In this document: positions 48,154 through 60,319 of the stretch, piece after piece
How positions within the stretch are numbered: the stretch's first letter is position 1
How the letters are laid out: every line of letters begins with the position of its first letter
Assembly (NCBI RefSeq): GCF_031877795.1
Contig: NC_133932.1
Location: 258,001 to 322,000, forward strand
Length of the DNA: 64,000 nucleotides
From: Strix aluco
Taxonomy: Eukaryota > Chordata > Aves > Strigiformes > Strigidae
Reading direction: 5' to 3'
Made by a program: the position numbers and the translations under genes
The notes under the pieces: generated by a model
Database searches by the model: none
The model's input: the letters and a program-made list of their open reading frames with translations, nothing else
Told to the model about the DNA's origin: nothing

Positions 48154-48159
48154 TTTATT
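48154..48159 (-). terminator. NIT2: Candidate NIT2 poly(A) signal AATAAA (minus)
   Basis: TTTATT on the plus strand is AATAAA on the minus strand, about 1.1 kb past the NIT2 stop. It lies 8 bases from a plus-strand AATAAA. An ATTAAA on the minus strand (48357-48362) is a nearer alternative. Confidence 0.45.
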
Positions 48160-49288
48160 TTTCAACAAATAAATCTTCATTTCACCTTATGCTTTGTGGC
48201 TTGTTTCTTAGGCGTTCCAGTATGTACACCAAAATGCAGCCAGAAGTACAGACCAAAAAATACCTGCTGGAATAGATAATGCCACGGAGTGGAATGGTGT
48301 GACTCATCTTTTGGGGGGAAAGATGCCTCAGGGTTTGGCTTAATTTAACGATTCATTTTAATTTTTTAACACACACCCCTAGCTCATTTCAGAGAAGCCA
48401 AAAGAACATTAAAAAAAAAAAAGTTGAGAGCAGCTGTGATGCATTTAAACATGAAGCAATTCCAGTACCTGTCATCTTCTGGAAGACTGGGCAAAAAGAA
48501 TCAGTGCAACAAGTTTTCTAACCCTTTTAACTGACGCCCCTCAGCCTTTTCAGGTGAAGATTGGCCACGCAGCAGAACGCAAGCCCATTCAGACATTCTA
48601 TTAAGGAAGCAGTATACAAAGGTGGGGTGACGTGAATCACTTTTTAACGAAACAGTAACCTGCGTCACTTCAGCAATAAGGAGAGTTTTAACACATATAT
48701 TCCAGGTAAGACCCATGAACCAAAACCTGTTGCAGATTCTCCTGTAGTAGTGGTTCTGCCTGGCAGCTTCTTGCATTGTCCCAAAGTAGTACAGAGCAGA
48801 ATTTGCCTCTTTTGCTTAGTGTATTAAATTTTCTTTCCAAGTTAGAAGTTAGGCATTCAAGGAACTTTGTTAAGGCACATACAACTAAAGGACAGAGGTA
48901 GAAGAACCATGCGTCTAGATTATCTGATAATTTGCTGAAAAATTCATAATACCAAAGCTGACTTCAGAAGATTTACAGAGACAACATGGTTCCCATTTCT
49001 ATGTTCTACAAAAAGCCCCAAAAAAGTAACTAAAACATTGTGCTGCGTAAAAAGCAATAGTAACTACTACTGTGTTGAACTGATCTCACCTCCTCTATCC
49101 TAGCTGTAAAATACTGTAAAATACCAAAGTATGTGAGAAGATATAAAAGTTGTATTTGAATCAATTTTAGAATTACTACACCAAATTTGTGGGTTTTTTA
49201 AATTAACTGGCCTCTTTAGCAGTAGATTGTGGAGCAACGAGTAACGGAATCCTTCCGAAGATGAGAGCAGCAGCCTCTTCACCCAGCT
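48160..49288 (-). other. NIT2: NIT2 3' untranslated region (presumed)
   Basis: Non-coding sequence after the NIT2 stop down to a minus-strand AATAAA. Its extent is inferred from that signal only. Confidence 0.5.
48168..48173 (+). terminator. TOMM70: Distal AATAAA, plus strand
   Basis: AATAAA is followed by a GT-rich TGCTTTGTGGCTTGTTTC, a good downstream element. It could end an extended TOMM70 transcript. Confidence 0.4.
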
Positions 49289-49377
49289 TCACTTTTTCAT
49301 CTCTATGCCATAGAGATCACAACGCTTCTGGCTTAAAATAGGAATTTGTTGACGTATTTCTGCAAGCTTCTTCAGAT
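49289..49377 (-). CDS. NIT2: NIT2 exon 10 (C-terminus)
   Basis: It encodes [16 protein letters not shown] to LYGIEMKK then TGA (49291-49289), residues 247-275. The acceptor is CCCCCCCTGCAG. The final Pro of human is absent. Confidence 0.95.
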
Positions 49378-52300
49378 CTGCAGGGGGGGAAGAAAGAGCT
49401 ATTAGAACAGCAGTCAGAAAGGAAAGCTCCTGCCTTGCTCTGAGGTAAGGCAGGGAGAAGAGCAGCTTTCAGGGAGAAGGGGCCTGTGGGGCACCGCACC
49501 TGGGCAGCCTCAACTCTTTCCTAAAGCAGCAGCTTCCTCATAAGGAAGGAAATAGGAGGAGTGGAGTCAAGTGCTGCTTGTTCTTACTTTGGTCTAGCAA
49601 AGGTGATGAAGGGATGGGAACACCGCATCATCTGAAATTGCATGTGCAAGCCCACAGACTTAAAAGATTGTCTCTCCTTAGTCTTGTGACCTGTACTCAA
49701 GAAAGCAAGCAGAAAAAAGCACTCTACCCTTACCTATATCTGTGTATATAACTGTTTCCTCTGCCCCAGCTTTGGCTATGACTTCACCCCTGCAAGAGAA
49801 AGCACATGTGTTCACAGCATTAACACCGAGGTCTGAAGGCATCGGTCCAGTTGCTGCTGTTTGTACAAAAGGGAGCTCCTACCCTTGATGTCTACAGCTG
49901 TAAAGACAGGGCTATCCTAAAAATAGCATCATAATTCATAACTCTGGCATGATCGAAATGGCTTCCAGGCTTTATACGTGGCACATTTTATAAGCAACAT
50001 ATACATACTTCACATAAGTATGCTTCTGAAGATCAGGAATCATGGTATGAGCAGCTCTGAGAACCAGTGCCCGTAAGCATGCGATATACCTCCAGGGGAA
50101 AGACAACTTCACCAGGGACAACCGTATATGGCAAAGACTAACACTTCCTCCTTTTAGATCCTACCGGCTTTTAATAGGAGTATACTTTCATTCTGCATGA
50201 GCTACTGGACGGTACTTATCAGGTCTCCCAGTAGGTGTTCTGTCACTGCTTTCATCATATAAAGTTAAAAGCTCAAGACATGGATAAAGCTTTTCTTACT
50301 TTGCAATCATCTGGAAGAGAACTATCAGTGGATTTATTTGAAAGAAAATAACTGCCTGAAGATTTGGTCACTTTTACCTCCTGTGCACCTGCGTGACTTC
50401 TGCTTAAGTCAGAATATGTCTCTTACCTAGCTGAAGACATTCTTCTTTCTTATGTCAAAGCAGTGTTTTTCTTTGAGGAAATGAAATATTTTGTGTAAGC
50501 TGTTTAAGATGGTTCAGTTCTGCACAGAGAATTACCAAAATGTATAGTATATAATGGGCTGAACTTCAGGGACAAGTTGAAAAGGTCAGCAGCTTAACTA
50601 ATGCTAAATACTAGTACTAAGTAGCTTCTTTGTTACCAAAAAGCATACGTACTGTTAAACTAGTTTTAGTGTCTTGTTTTTCAGTCAGACAGTTTTAAAG
50701 GATGATTTAAGAATGCTTAAGTATCAGGTGCTTTTTACCCAGAACTTATGACATTTTTAAGAGTAGATGGAAATGTGGCATTGAAATGTGACTATCACGT
50801 AAAACATTTTTAAACCAAGAAAAGGTAGGTTTGGGGTTTTTTTCTGAACTCACCATGGATTTACTACAGTGCTGTGTCCCCAGGCAACATAGGATGCTTT
50901 TTCATCTCTAGCAGGAGATACGGTCGCTACGTAGACTTGATTATCAACAGCTCTGTGTTCACAGAAAGATGAGGGAAGGGGTGGAAAAGTGAGGGTTTTT
51001 TTTTTTATGCCACCAAGTAACGAAGCGGAAGAGAAAGAATTTGCTCTGAAGAGCAAGCTGTATGTCCTCTTAAGGACTAGCCAAAACTGTAAACGATATG
51101 AAACGAACTGAAAGCAGAGCCTGGAAAGAGAAGCCTCTAGCACCCGCTCCGGAGTTAGTGGGTAGAATGAATTACATGTTCATTCAGTACGTAGCAAAGT
51201 TGATTGAAGCTGACCAAATGAATAAATAATGCAGCACTTAGGAATCTCAGCGTCTATTTCTATCTGTAATTAGAGCAGTTCTCAAATGGTTATTGGCTCT
51301 TCTGTCTAGAAGTCTGTGTGTGAAGGGTGCTTACAGAGCCACGGGAAAAAGCTCCTCGAAAGGGCATAAGTGTGGAGGGGCTGGAAGGAGCGAAGGATGA
51401 ACATTTCCTGCTTTTCTCCTTGACAGCAAAATCATGTTGGTGTCCCATGCAAGGCCTGAGGAATGGCGCAGCTCCAACAGCAGAGTGGCCCCGCAGCACC
51501 ACTTGTGCTGCAGGGTGTCATTTGGAACACAAGAACAGTTCCATGTGCTAAAACTCCCTCTGGAACAGGATAAGCTGTTACTTTGTTCTTACCGTCCCCT
51601 CTGCAGCAGTTCCCAATGAGCTGGTCCTGTTGTCAGGTTAAAAGCCCCTGGATATATCAGCAGCTGGCAGCCTTTGTAAAAAGGAAAGAACCCAACCATC
51701 ATTAAGGGGAATGTGGTTTACCCTACAGTGACCCTTCACACCGAGACTCAAGGCAAGGTTTCTCTCAGTCCCTCCCAACCTCTGCCCAAAATGGAACCAA
51801 ACAGAGCCTGTCCCTGCATGACACAGGTGAGTACTTCTGCCAGCAGAGCCCTGTGATACACTGCCAAGGGTGCGGATATACCCATCTCTCTCAGCAAACG
51901 TGTATCAGGAAATGATTGTTACTTTACTTAAGGAGAACAGACCCTTATTTGAATAACAAAAGTCTGTATTTTGTGTTAGGGGGAGAAGATAAGAGCACCG
52001 GATGACACAGCCTGCCCAGTACTACCACCCTGACCTGGCCCTGCCTAGTTCCAGCCTTAGGGGTAACCGTGCTCCCTTCGGTGACCCAGCCTCACCTTTC
52101 TGGCCGTAGACTTGAGCCATCTCCGCAAATCTGATATCATAGCAGATGCCCAGGCCCACTTTACAGTATGCTGTTCTCAAAACACAAGAGACAACAGTCG
52201 TATCGCTGTCACAAGTACACAAAAGCAATCACAAGACTCCCGGTAGCCATCCTGCCAACTGTTATTTTACGTGTCTCACAGTAACACGAGAAGCTGTATT

Positions 52301-55300
52301 TAAATGTGTATCCTTATCTGTAACAAGCACTGCCTATTTGTGGGGAGGAATTCATGGTTCATGATGAGGAGGACTGTGAGAAGCAGTCTTACCTACACCC
52401 TTTAAAAACAGCCATTTCCACAAAATCGTGGTATACCAGGCCTTTGTGTAATGTATTCCTTTCTGATTTAGCTGCAGGTTTTTCAATTGTTTTCTTCTTA
52501 AGAAAAGAAAGCAGTCACTGCTCTTCAAGGGCTCGAGAAACTACAGTCATGTACCTTCTTACAGAATGCACATTGCAAGGAGGAAAAAGTGACCACGGGA
52601 GATGAGACTCTTCAGAGAGCTCAGTAAACAGGACGTGTTAACTTTTGAATACTGGGGCAGGGAGGGAAGTAGGTGTCTTGCTTTTTTAATCTGATATCGT
52701 TGATTCAAGAATGTTGGAATGGGATTTGCAGTTAATTGTCTCCATTATTACATCATCCTCACATGAAACAATGTGCCAGTGTAGCTGTTTGCTACACATC
52801 TTCTTTTCCAAGCCATATTTTATAAGAACCATTTAAAAGATGTAACTACTATAAAAAAATAGAGTAATTCCTCTTTGACAAATCAATACCACTATTTATT
52901 AAGGGAAGTGCCATGATGTATACTTCAACCCTTTCTACTCCTCTGTCCTTTTTTGCAATCACGCTGCCTTTTTAGAAGTTTCAGAAGTGACCCACGCATT
53001 TGGAACAAACTTAAACTATATTTGCCACGGCTGTCAAATGCCTAATATAAATCTGATCAATAGTCTAAAAATCTATTGCTGGGGAGAGGGAGGGGTAAGA
53101 GAACTCCAGAATGACTAGTGATATTGTGGTAGAGCTTCTTAGAGGGACGGCTTCTCTTATACTCACGAGTATCAAACATGGAGAAACTATTCCCTGGACT
53201 CAGTGTTTCAGACTCTTTGAACTGTATCTTCCCAGGAATATTAATGTCAAACAAATGAACCTGTAATTACAGTATGATTAATAACAATTAATACCATTTC
53301 TCTGCTTGGTATTTGTGCCTCTTTCTATTAGCCACGTTTTCTAGCTACCATTATCTAGACAACGCTTTTGTCAGGATGCCAACTAAACATTGCTTAAGAT
53401 TGTAAGATCTGCTAAAGATGATTTAAAGCAGTTTTCTTCTTTACAGAAATAGACATATCTAAAGTTATTTGGAAAAAATAAAAAAGACCAGCCGTTTTAA
53501 ACAACACACATAATCCCTGTGACCCAAGTGATGCACATATCAAATATTTATATTGCTTACCAAATAGAATGCCCTATCCTTCTCCCATGCAGTAATAGAG
53601 AGTAGTTAAAAATAGCTAAAAATATAACAATTAATTTGTAGCATGGGTCTATGTCTTCTTCATGGAAAGAATCCCTGCAAAATAGCTAGATATCTTGATC
53701 TAATGAGTAATTTTGCAAGAGAAAGGATACTTATAAAACATCTTGAATTTGTCAGGATGATTTTAAAGTCTGTTAAAGCAGGCGATGTTTTCCTCTCTAA
53801 GATTTGAGTCCCACTCTTGCAAAACTTCTCCAGAAAATACCTTCAGCAAGTCATAAAGTTCCCATGACTTCAGCTATGCAGATGCCTCTTAGACCCTGCA
53901 GACAGTCTTTATCCCTCCCTTGCTGTGGAAGATTCTGTTCCTGACCAGAGTCTCCTAAAAATACAGCTGGTTTTGCATTATTATTTGTTCATATTTACAC
54001 AGTACAAGCCTGCACTCATTCTACAACTACCGGGCTTGCAGGCTGGTGTGGTATGATAGAAGGAAAGCAGCACGGTACTTCAGCAAGTGATCTAACAGTG
54101 TAGCACCAGTTAACAGAATAAATTAATACCTGCACCCCAGAGGTATTTTGCACTACCTCATTTGTTCCAAGTAACCCTGCATTCTCTTTTTTTTTGTTTT
54201 TCCTTGAGAGAAATAAGCTGTTGCTCACCAAAGGAATGACACCTGTATGTACAGTCAGATTAACAGAAACTACACTCCACAGTTACAAATAGGAGGTAGT
54301 TTCACAGAAGGCACAAGGCAATGTCCAGGTGGAAGATGCATCCAGGTGGAAGCAGCAGCATCTGCCATGAACAGCAGACACAGCTTAGCTCCGGCACTTG
54401 GACTGCAGCTGTCTGCACTGATCGTACACAGAGCACACAAAGTAGGTGAAGGACAGTCTATATGATAACAGGAGGACTAAATCCGTGGGGAACCTGAGGG
54501 AAAATCCCGATTCCATTGAAGTGGCACTGTGTTTTAGACCTAGACCAAGGTACACAGAGGAGTTGGATCAGGATTCACGCTTCACCACAGTTCTCAACTG
54601 GCATCTGAGAAAAGCCAGTTATGCCTTCTGCATTTTACCATCCTTACCCAGGACAAATTTATGACCACCTTTGGAAGGTCCCAAAGAAAAATTACAGGCA
54701 ATTTTACTGACAGTACACAGCTTATTATTAATGTGAGATTCTACTAATTCACACCACCTTTAGGCACAGATGAAATCATTTGTGCAACACTGCTGAGAAA
54801 CCTTTTAATAACAATATTCTGCCATCTTACCTTCCTATGCTTTGCCAATATAGCACCATCAGGCCCAAAGACAGCACACGTATTATACAGCTTTCCATCA
54901 TCCTCTTCTGGAATGGATCCTGTGTAAAGGCAAGAACAAAGAGTTCCCCCACTGTATTATATGGACTTTTGATTCAATGGCAGTAATAGACATTGTCCAC
55001 TTGTCCCTCTATGACACGGTCACAAAGACTAAACTACCTCCAATGAGATATATGCTGCACTCCTTTGCAACTTCTGACAGCTTTTGTGTCGATTCCCCAG
55101 GGATCTTCTCTGCATACTCCTTAAAGTATTGTGTTCCATATGGAGAATTAAAGCATTCCTAGAATTAGGGGGAAAAAGAAGTTAAAATCCAGTTATACCA
55201 CTGCAAGGAGATGTACTTGACCTTTCAAACTCCTCTCTATCAGTGTTCTCATACAGTCTTTAGTTACAGGAGTTTAGTTTACAGGAGCTCGATAAGCAAA

Positions 55301-58300
55301 TCGGAGAATATCAGGAGGCCAGAGAGACCCTAACGATTAGAGAAAATGCAGGGGGTGTGTTGGTGTGAACGTGTGCCAAACAGAACATGAGCTACATGCA
55401 TCATGCAAGCTGCAAGTAACAAGGCTAGCGTATTTATCAGTCTAGGCTTAACAAGATCACAAGATGTGTTCTCATCAGAACGATGACTCAAGTTCCACCT
55501 AGCTCACTTGCCAAGTTACAAGCTAAATAGATTCTCTCAAAACCGACATGCTTGTGCTCATCCACAGCACATAGTTTTTTTCATTTTTAAAAGGACCTTG
55601 GCAAAAGCATGCATTTTTCAGTTACTCATTCTTTTGCTAAAACAATCCTTTAAACACCATTTCCTCAACTGAACAGTGTCTTCTGTCTTAGGCTCTAGTT
55701 AAAGATTTGCTGTCCCTCAGAACCAGGCATGTAATCTTTAGAGTAAGATTAACAGAGCAGTTTAGATGCCTAAAGTAGGTGGCTAGTGGTGTTTGAGATA
55801 GTCAAAATATCCAGAACTTTTACTCTGCCTATTTGCCAGCTCTCTGAGGATGTGAGACTTGTTCTCCCTGCCCCCAATACTTTTTTGTCCCCTAAAGGAG
55901 TACAGCTGAAGGCCACAGATGGACTATCAAACAGTACCAGCACCCACTCTTTCACAAGAGATTCCCAGCCCAAGCATCTCCCTCAGTTGTTACCTTTGCT
56001 CACTGGAACTTGTACCAGGAATTAAAAAAAAAAAAAAAACAAAACCAAAACCAAGCTGTGAATAGCACAGTAAACGTATGGCTTAACCACTCAAGCAAAC
56101 TTCTGAACAACTGTAGTAGATTCTACTGAACTGGAGTAACTGAACCAAAACGGGATGGATGTTTTTGCCCCATATACAGACACCGGGCCAGCAGGCACCA
56201 ACTAACCCACAGCAGAATTTGTAGATGGAAGAGGCAGGAAGGGAAGTCTCTGCAGACTGTCAAACAAGCTTCCCAGGCTTTTGAAAGCTGGACTGAACTT
56301 CAAGGAAATAAAAGCAATGCCAGCTGCCTCCACCTTCATCTTGCCACTTGCAGTGCCAGTGCGGGTGGTACCGAGGCTGGCAGAGCTCTGTGCAAGCTTG
56401 TGGTAGCAGCGCATGGGGCTGCCCGTCAGTCAACGCTAGGACAAAACTGCAGATTTTGGAGATTCTGCGCTCTCCAAAGCGGTAAGAATACCTGGACAGA
56501 TCTTTGAATTGCTTTATATCCATTTCTAGATTCAAATGGTTTTATTTCTTTATCCATAAACATTACAAAGTGTTTTTCTCTCACAAATTTTTCCTGGTTC
56601 AGAAATGAAGTTTAACACGTGAAGGCTGACAGGTCACGGGAAAACTGCTGTATGCCTCTGCAAAGGTGTAGATTACATACTCCGTGCAAGTTATTTCTGT
56701 TCTTTATGTAGCGTGGCTTTAAAAAAAAAAAAAAAAGGCAGAGGGAAGAGAGTATTTCATGCCCATGTCCTAATGCTAGTACAAAATTTACCTCCCAAAA
56801 GTCTGTGAAAAACCTTGCTCTTGTTTGACGAGTTTTACTCTAAAAGCATAAATTATCATTGGCAAAATAAGTACCTCAACTAAATAGGTCCAGAAAACTC
56901 AATGTTTGTACACATGATGAAACTAGCAAATAATAGATAATCTCAACGTAGGAGGCCCAGTAGAACAATCAAAGGTCACATGTGCAACAGAAGAGCTGTG
57001 TTAGCACAGAGGAGCTGGGAAGGTTGCTTAATGCTGCGCCTGTGACAGCAGGAGGGACAACATTCTGTATGTAAAACATTCAGACCAAAAGTTCACCCAG
57101 AAAAGAACTTTGCACTCCTGAGTCAGATGCTGCAAGGCACAGGGGGAACACATGAACCCCCAGGAAAAGAGGAAAAATGCTCAGAGCTGCACTGGGAGGG
57201 TCACCTGGTTGCCAGCACACTCCTCTGTGTGAAAATTCAGCAAGGTTATCATGGCTGAAGCCCAAGAAGTAAATCAGAAATTAACAGTGATTTTAAGTGG
57301 CTATTTATGTTCCCACACAAGGGAGCGACAAGAGAAATGCATTTTAATCATAATTCACAGCCATAAATGACCTGCTGGAAATATCTTAAATCTATTTTGT
57401 TTCTTGTGTACTATTCAATCTCAAATGATTATTGCAAAGAGAATCACTGTACACCTGTTTTCTTTCATCAACAGTCTTTAGCTGAAAATCACCTTTTCCT
57501 ACATTTCTAGCATGGAAGGCTTCTGCAAAGATTCAAACCACAGCATCGCTTTTGTGAATTCAAAACATACCAGTGATGGAATTGCCTGGGATTTAAACCA
57601 GCACAAACTTAAACAGAATCTTATACCACAAAAGAGACAACCTGCTTTTTCCTTTTTTTTTTTCTGTGCTTCTTGTTTTCGCCCCCCTTAACTGTGCTGC
57701 TAGACAGAACCCCTGGTTTTTTTTTTCTATTTTGGAGCCTCATACAGCATCTAAGCTATCCAGAGAGAAACAGGAATACATAATGTGTGACTAACACTAG
57801 AAAGAGGTTTCCAAGGATTTGAGGTGTAGGTGCTAAGTAGCATGATCTTTACTTACAGGTAAAGCCACAACTTTTGCTCCTCTAGCTGATGCTTCTCTCA
57901 CCAGCCCACAGGCTCGTTGAAGGTTATCCGATTTAACGGCAGACACATGAAGCTGGATAAGAGCCAGGCGGAAGTCTAAGAGCAGAAAAGAAAACAACTA
58001 GGTCAGCAGAATTCCCCCAGGAAAAACTCTTAGAAATTTGAATTCACTAATGAGCATTTAACAAAATTAATTTGCTCATATATTAACATATACACAAACC
58101 ACTTCCAACTCATTTTGTGGCCTGTCTGACTCTGGAAACAGTCTCTTAAAACCGGGAGAACACTCAAACCTAGGCCCGCCAGCGGGAACCACCCCCCGCC
58201 ATCGCTCCGCTCAGGTCCAAGATCAGAGTTCATAGGCCAGTAATGGGTAGCCCGGGCAGTAGCCAGCCCAAGTTCTAATGTAAGGTACCAAGTGACAGGA

Positions 58301-60224
58301 AGGAAGATTACTAGTCACCTAGACCTGCTCTTCCTCCCCAGTTTGCTACACATTTTGTGAGCCTCCCGTTTTGTCACGCCCATCGCCTGATGAGCGCTGC
58401 ACACCCCAAAATGCCACTAGCAACCTAAAAGATTGGGTAATCCCAAAAGCACAAATACGGGAATAGTTTGCTTTTATCCCTCAAATCCCACCTGGCCTGG
58501 GAAACAGCTATAAAAAACAATAAAAATAACATCTTTCCTGATCATTTCTTTGCAATTTGGTTTCTAGCCAAGCGAGAGCTGCAAGTGTTATCAACACTGT
58601 CTCTGCTGGGGCTAAGCACAATTTATATTTGCAGGCCCTTGAGGTACACAAGTGGGAGAGATCAAACAAGGTTTTGTGCACACCCGTTGGACTTCCCTCC
58701 ACGAGTCTCCTAGTACCCTGGGCTGTAGGAAAACACATCTCCATCAGGTAGAACTGTCTCCTTTTAAAAAAACCCAACACTCTGGATTCATAAAGAAAAG
58801 TACCCCAGTTTCAAAGCATCTCTCTTCTCTGGAAAACTCCTGTTACACAGTCAAAGACCAAACAGGGTAAAGAAAAAGCAGGAAGCAACACAGCCAGCCT
58901 CAGCCGTCAGGGAAACAGGAAGAACTGATTCAAATGACGATGAGATCTGGTCAGGAACAGATTATCTTTCTTCCTACTTCAGTTCTCACTTCAGCAGCTA
59001 AGCAGCTAGTTTCCAGAAGTTATGCAAACGATTAACTGCTTACTTTGCTGCTCCTTCATGTGAGAGACTTTTAATATTTGGCTTATTGAGTAAACAAAGC
59101 TTCACTGAGATTTCGAACAGATGTAACCATAGTTAGCTTTCAGGCCCACCCTGATAACCATACTAGGAATCTACCCAAAACTTTCCTGTACTTGTGGAGT
59201 ACATTTTAGCTCTGAGAAAATGGACACGTAAAGATTTACATTTCAGCGTAAGTTCACTTTTGAAAACAAAACCAAAAAAACCCAAACGAAAGAGCATCTA
59301 CTAGGAGAAAATTTAACAAACTTTGTTCCCATAATGTTTAAAACCATTTTTCCATTAATTTTCCCATTTTCCCCATGCCTGAGGTCTGGAGTTTGTTAAA
59401 GAGCAAAATTAAAGCTCAGTCACAACATGTACTTGTGCCCACAGTTTTGTTTAAAAATGCTGAGATGCAGAAGTAACAGAAATACAGAGAAACGTGCAGC
59501 AGTGCTGTAGAGGCCCAAGGTCTCTTGTTCCGGCCTTTCTAAGCTGCCTCCAAAACGTCTTCAAAAGCAATTTTTAGGATAGCCTACAGCAATGCACACC
59601 ACAAACAGGTAGAAGCGCATCAGAGTGAAAAATGGTGTGTATTTGTATTCCTATGAAGCATGTTTTTCTGGAAAACAGCAGAGGCTAAGCGGTCTGGTTT
59701 GTTCAGATCAAGCTCCCGACAAGCCGAGCGCTGCAGCAGCAGAGACGCACGGCCGGCGGCTTCCACCGGTCTGCAGCAAGGCCGGAACGCCCCAGCACCT
59801 CCCTCGGGCCCCGGCGTTATTTCAGACCCCTCAGAGGCTCCGAGGCAGCGCCCAGGGCTGAGGCCTTCCCAGTCCCGGCTGGGACTGGCGACCCCGGGGA
59901 CACTGCCAGCAGCCAGCCCCGGTGCGGCCCCACGGTCAGGGGAAAGGGCCCCGAGAGGACAAGGAGCGGCCGGCAGCGCCTCAGGGCGGCCCCTGGCGCC
60001 AGAGGGGAGGCGGTGACCCCGCGGTGAGCCCCGGGGCGCGCGGGCAGGCGGCGCCCGGCAGCGGCCCCCCTCACCGGCTGAGGCCCGGGGCGAGAGGCGC
60101 AGCTGCGCTGGAGGGGCAGGTCCGAGCCCCTGCCGGCCCTTTCCTCGCGGCAGGGCGGGAGGTGCGAGGGCGGCACGCGAGGGCAGCGCGGGCTCCCCCG
60201 CGCCCGCCGGCACTCACCGGCCAT
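49289..60224 (-). CDS. NIT2: NIT2, omega-amidase / nitrilase family member 2 (whole coding span, 10 exons)
   Basis: Ten GT-AG exons join to 828 bases, 275 codons plus stop (human 276 aa). It is an omega-amidase that hydrolyses alpha-ketoglutaramate to alpha-ketoglutarate and alpha-ketosuccinamate to oxaloacetate, closing the glutamine and asparagine transaminase routes; it acts in cytosol and mitochondria. The single domain is a carbon-nitrogen hydrolase. Its catalytic triad is complete at the human positions: E43 ([11 protein letters not shown]), K112 (LAKHRK) and C153 ([10 protein letters not shown]). Conserved [18 protein letters not shown] and VDNQVYVA also match. The start MAD follows a good Kozak context (GCCATGG). 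The gene converges with TOMM70 and has its own CpG promoter. Confidence 0.97.
49734..49789 (-). CDS. NIT2: NIT2 exon 9
   Basis: A small 56-base exon encoding [18 protein letters not shown] with split codons at both ends. It matches human GEVLAKAGTEEAIVYSDI. The donor is GTAAGG. Confidence 0.96.
50854..50952 (-). CDS. NIT2: NIT2 exon 8
   Basis: It encodes [17 protein letters not shown] to WGHSTVVNP plus split codons, residues 195-228. One residue differs from human in [10 protein letters not shown] and one in the D/E position. The acceptor is GAACACAG and the donor GTGAGT. Confidence 0.97.
51593..51671 (-). CDS. NIT2: NIT2 exon 7
   Basis: It encodes [18 protein letters not shown] to LLQRG plus split codons, residues 169-195. 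This is part of the substrate pocket region. The acceptor is an unusual CAAAG and the donor GTAAGA; frame and length require this acceptor. Confidence 0.95.
52096..52170 (-). CDS. NIT2: NIT2 exon 6 (catalytic cysteine)
   Basis: It encodes [20 protein letters not shown] to YGQK plus split codons, residues 144-169. C153 is the nucleophile. The acceptor is AGAACAG and the donor GTGAGG. Confidence 0.97.
53167..53260 (-). CDS. NIT2: NIT2 exon 5
   Basis: It encodes [18 protein letters not shown] to FSMFDT, residues 113-143, plus one base of Pro144. The donor is GTGAGT. Confidence 0.97.
54831..54919 (-). CDS. NIT2: NIT2 exon 4 (catalytic lysine)
   Basis: It encodes [18 protein letters not shown] to LAKHRK, residues 83-112, ending at the catalytic K112. 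The acceptor is TTTACACAG and the donor GTAAGA. Confidence 0.97.
55038..55158 (-). CDS. NIT2: NIT2 exon 3 (catalytic glutamate)
   Basis: It encodes [18 protein letters not shown] to SIYLIG plus one base, residues 43-83; its first codon is the catalytic E43. It is separated from exon 4 by only 118 bases. Confidence 0.97.
55159..57856 (-). other. NIT2: NIT2 intron 2
   Basis: A 2.7 kb intron with 16-base poly-A runs at 56024-56039 and 56721-56736. No exon or named repeat is recognised. Confidence 0.7.
57857..57975 (-). CDS. NIT2: NIT2 exon 2
   Basis: It encodes [18 protein letters not shown] to RGAKVVALP, residues 4-42, after completing Asp3. The acceptor is CTGCTCTTAG and the donor GTAAGT. 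Confidence 0.96.
57976..60217 (-). other. NIT2: NIT2 intron 1
   Basis: A 2.2 kb intron whose first 500 bases (minus sense) are in the CpG island. Nothing else is recognised. Confidence 0.7.
60218..60224 (-). CDS. NIT2: NIT2 exon 1 (7 coding bases)
   Basis: ATGGCCG followed by GTGAGT. Joined to exon 2 it reads MADFRLAL, comparable with human MTSFRLAL. The initiation context is strong and the exon lies in the CpG island. The mechanistic minimum of 7 coding bases makes this exon easy to miss. Confidence 0.88.
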
Positions 60225-60302
60225 GGCTCCGCGCGCCGCCCGCATCCCCGCGCGGCCCCGCCGCCTCCCGGCCCCGCCGCCCCGCGCCTGCGCCCCGCCG
60301 GG

Positions 60303-60319
60303 CTGCTGGGAAATGTAGT
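60303..60319 (-). promoter_or_regulatory. NIT2: ZNF143/STAF-type element ACTACATTTCCCAGCAG
   Basis: The minus strand reads ACTACATTTCCCAGCAG, the well-known ACTACAnnTCCCAGCA promoter motif bound by ZNF143 (and associated with THAP11/HCFC1 and Notch factors). It lies about 80 bases upstream of the NIT2 ATG inside the CpG island, the usual position for this motif. Confidence 0.8.

Noticed and set aside
59620-60213. Minus-strand open frame of 197 codons in NIT2 intron 1
   Set aside because: It is GC-driven, falls inside the intron defined by the exon 1 donor, and resembles nothing known.
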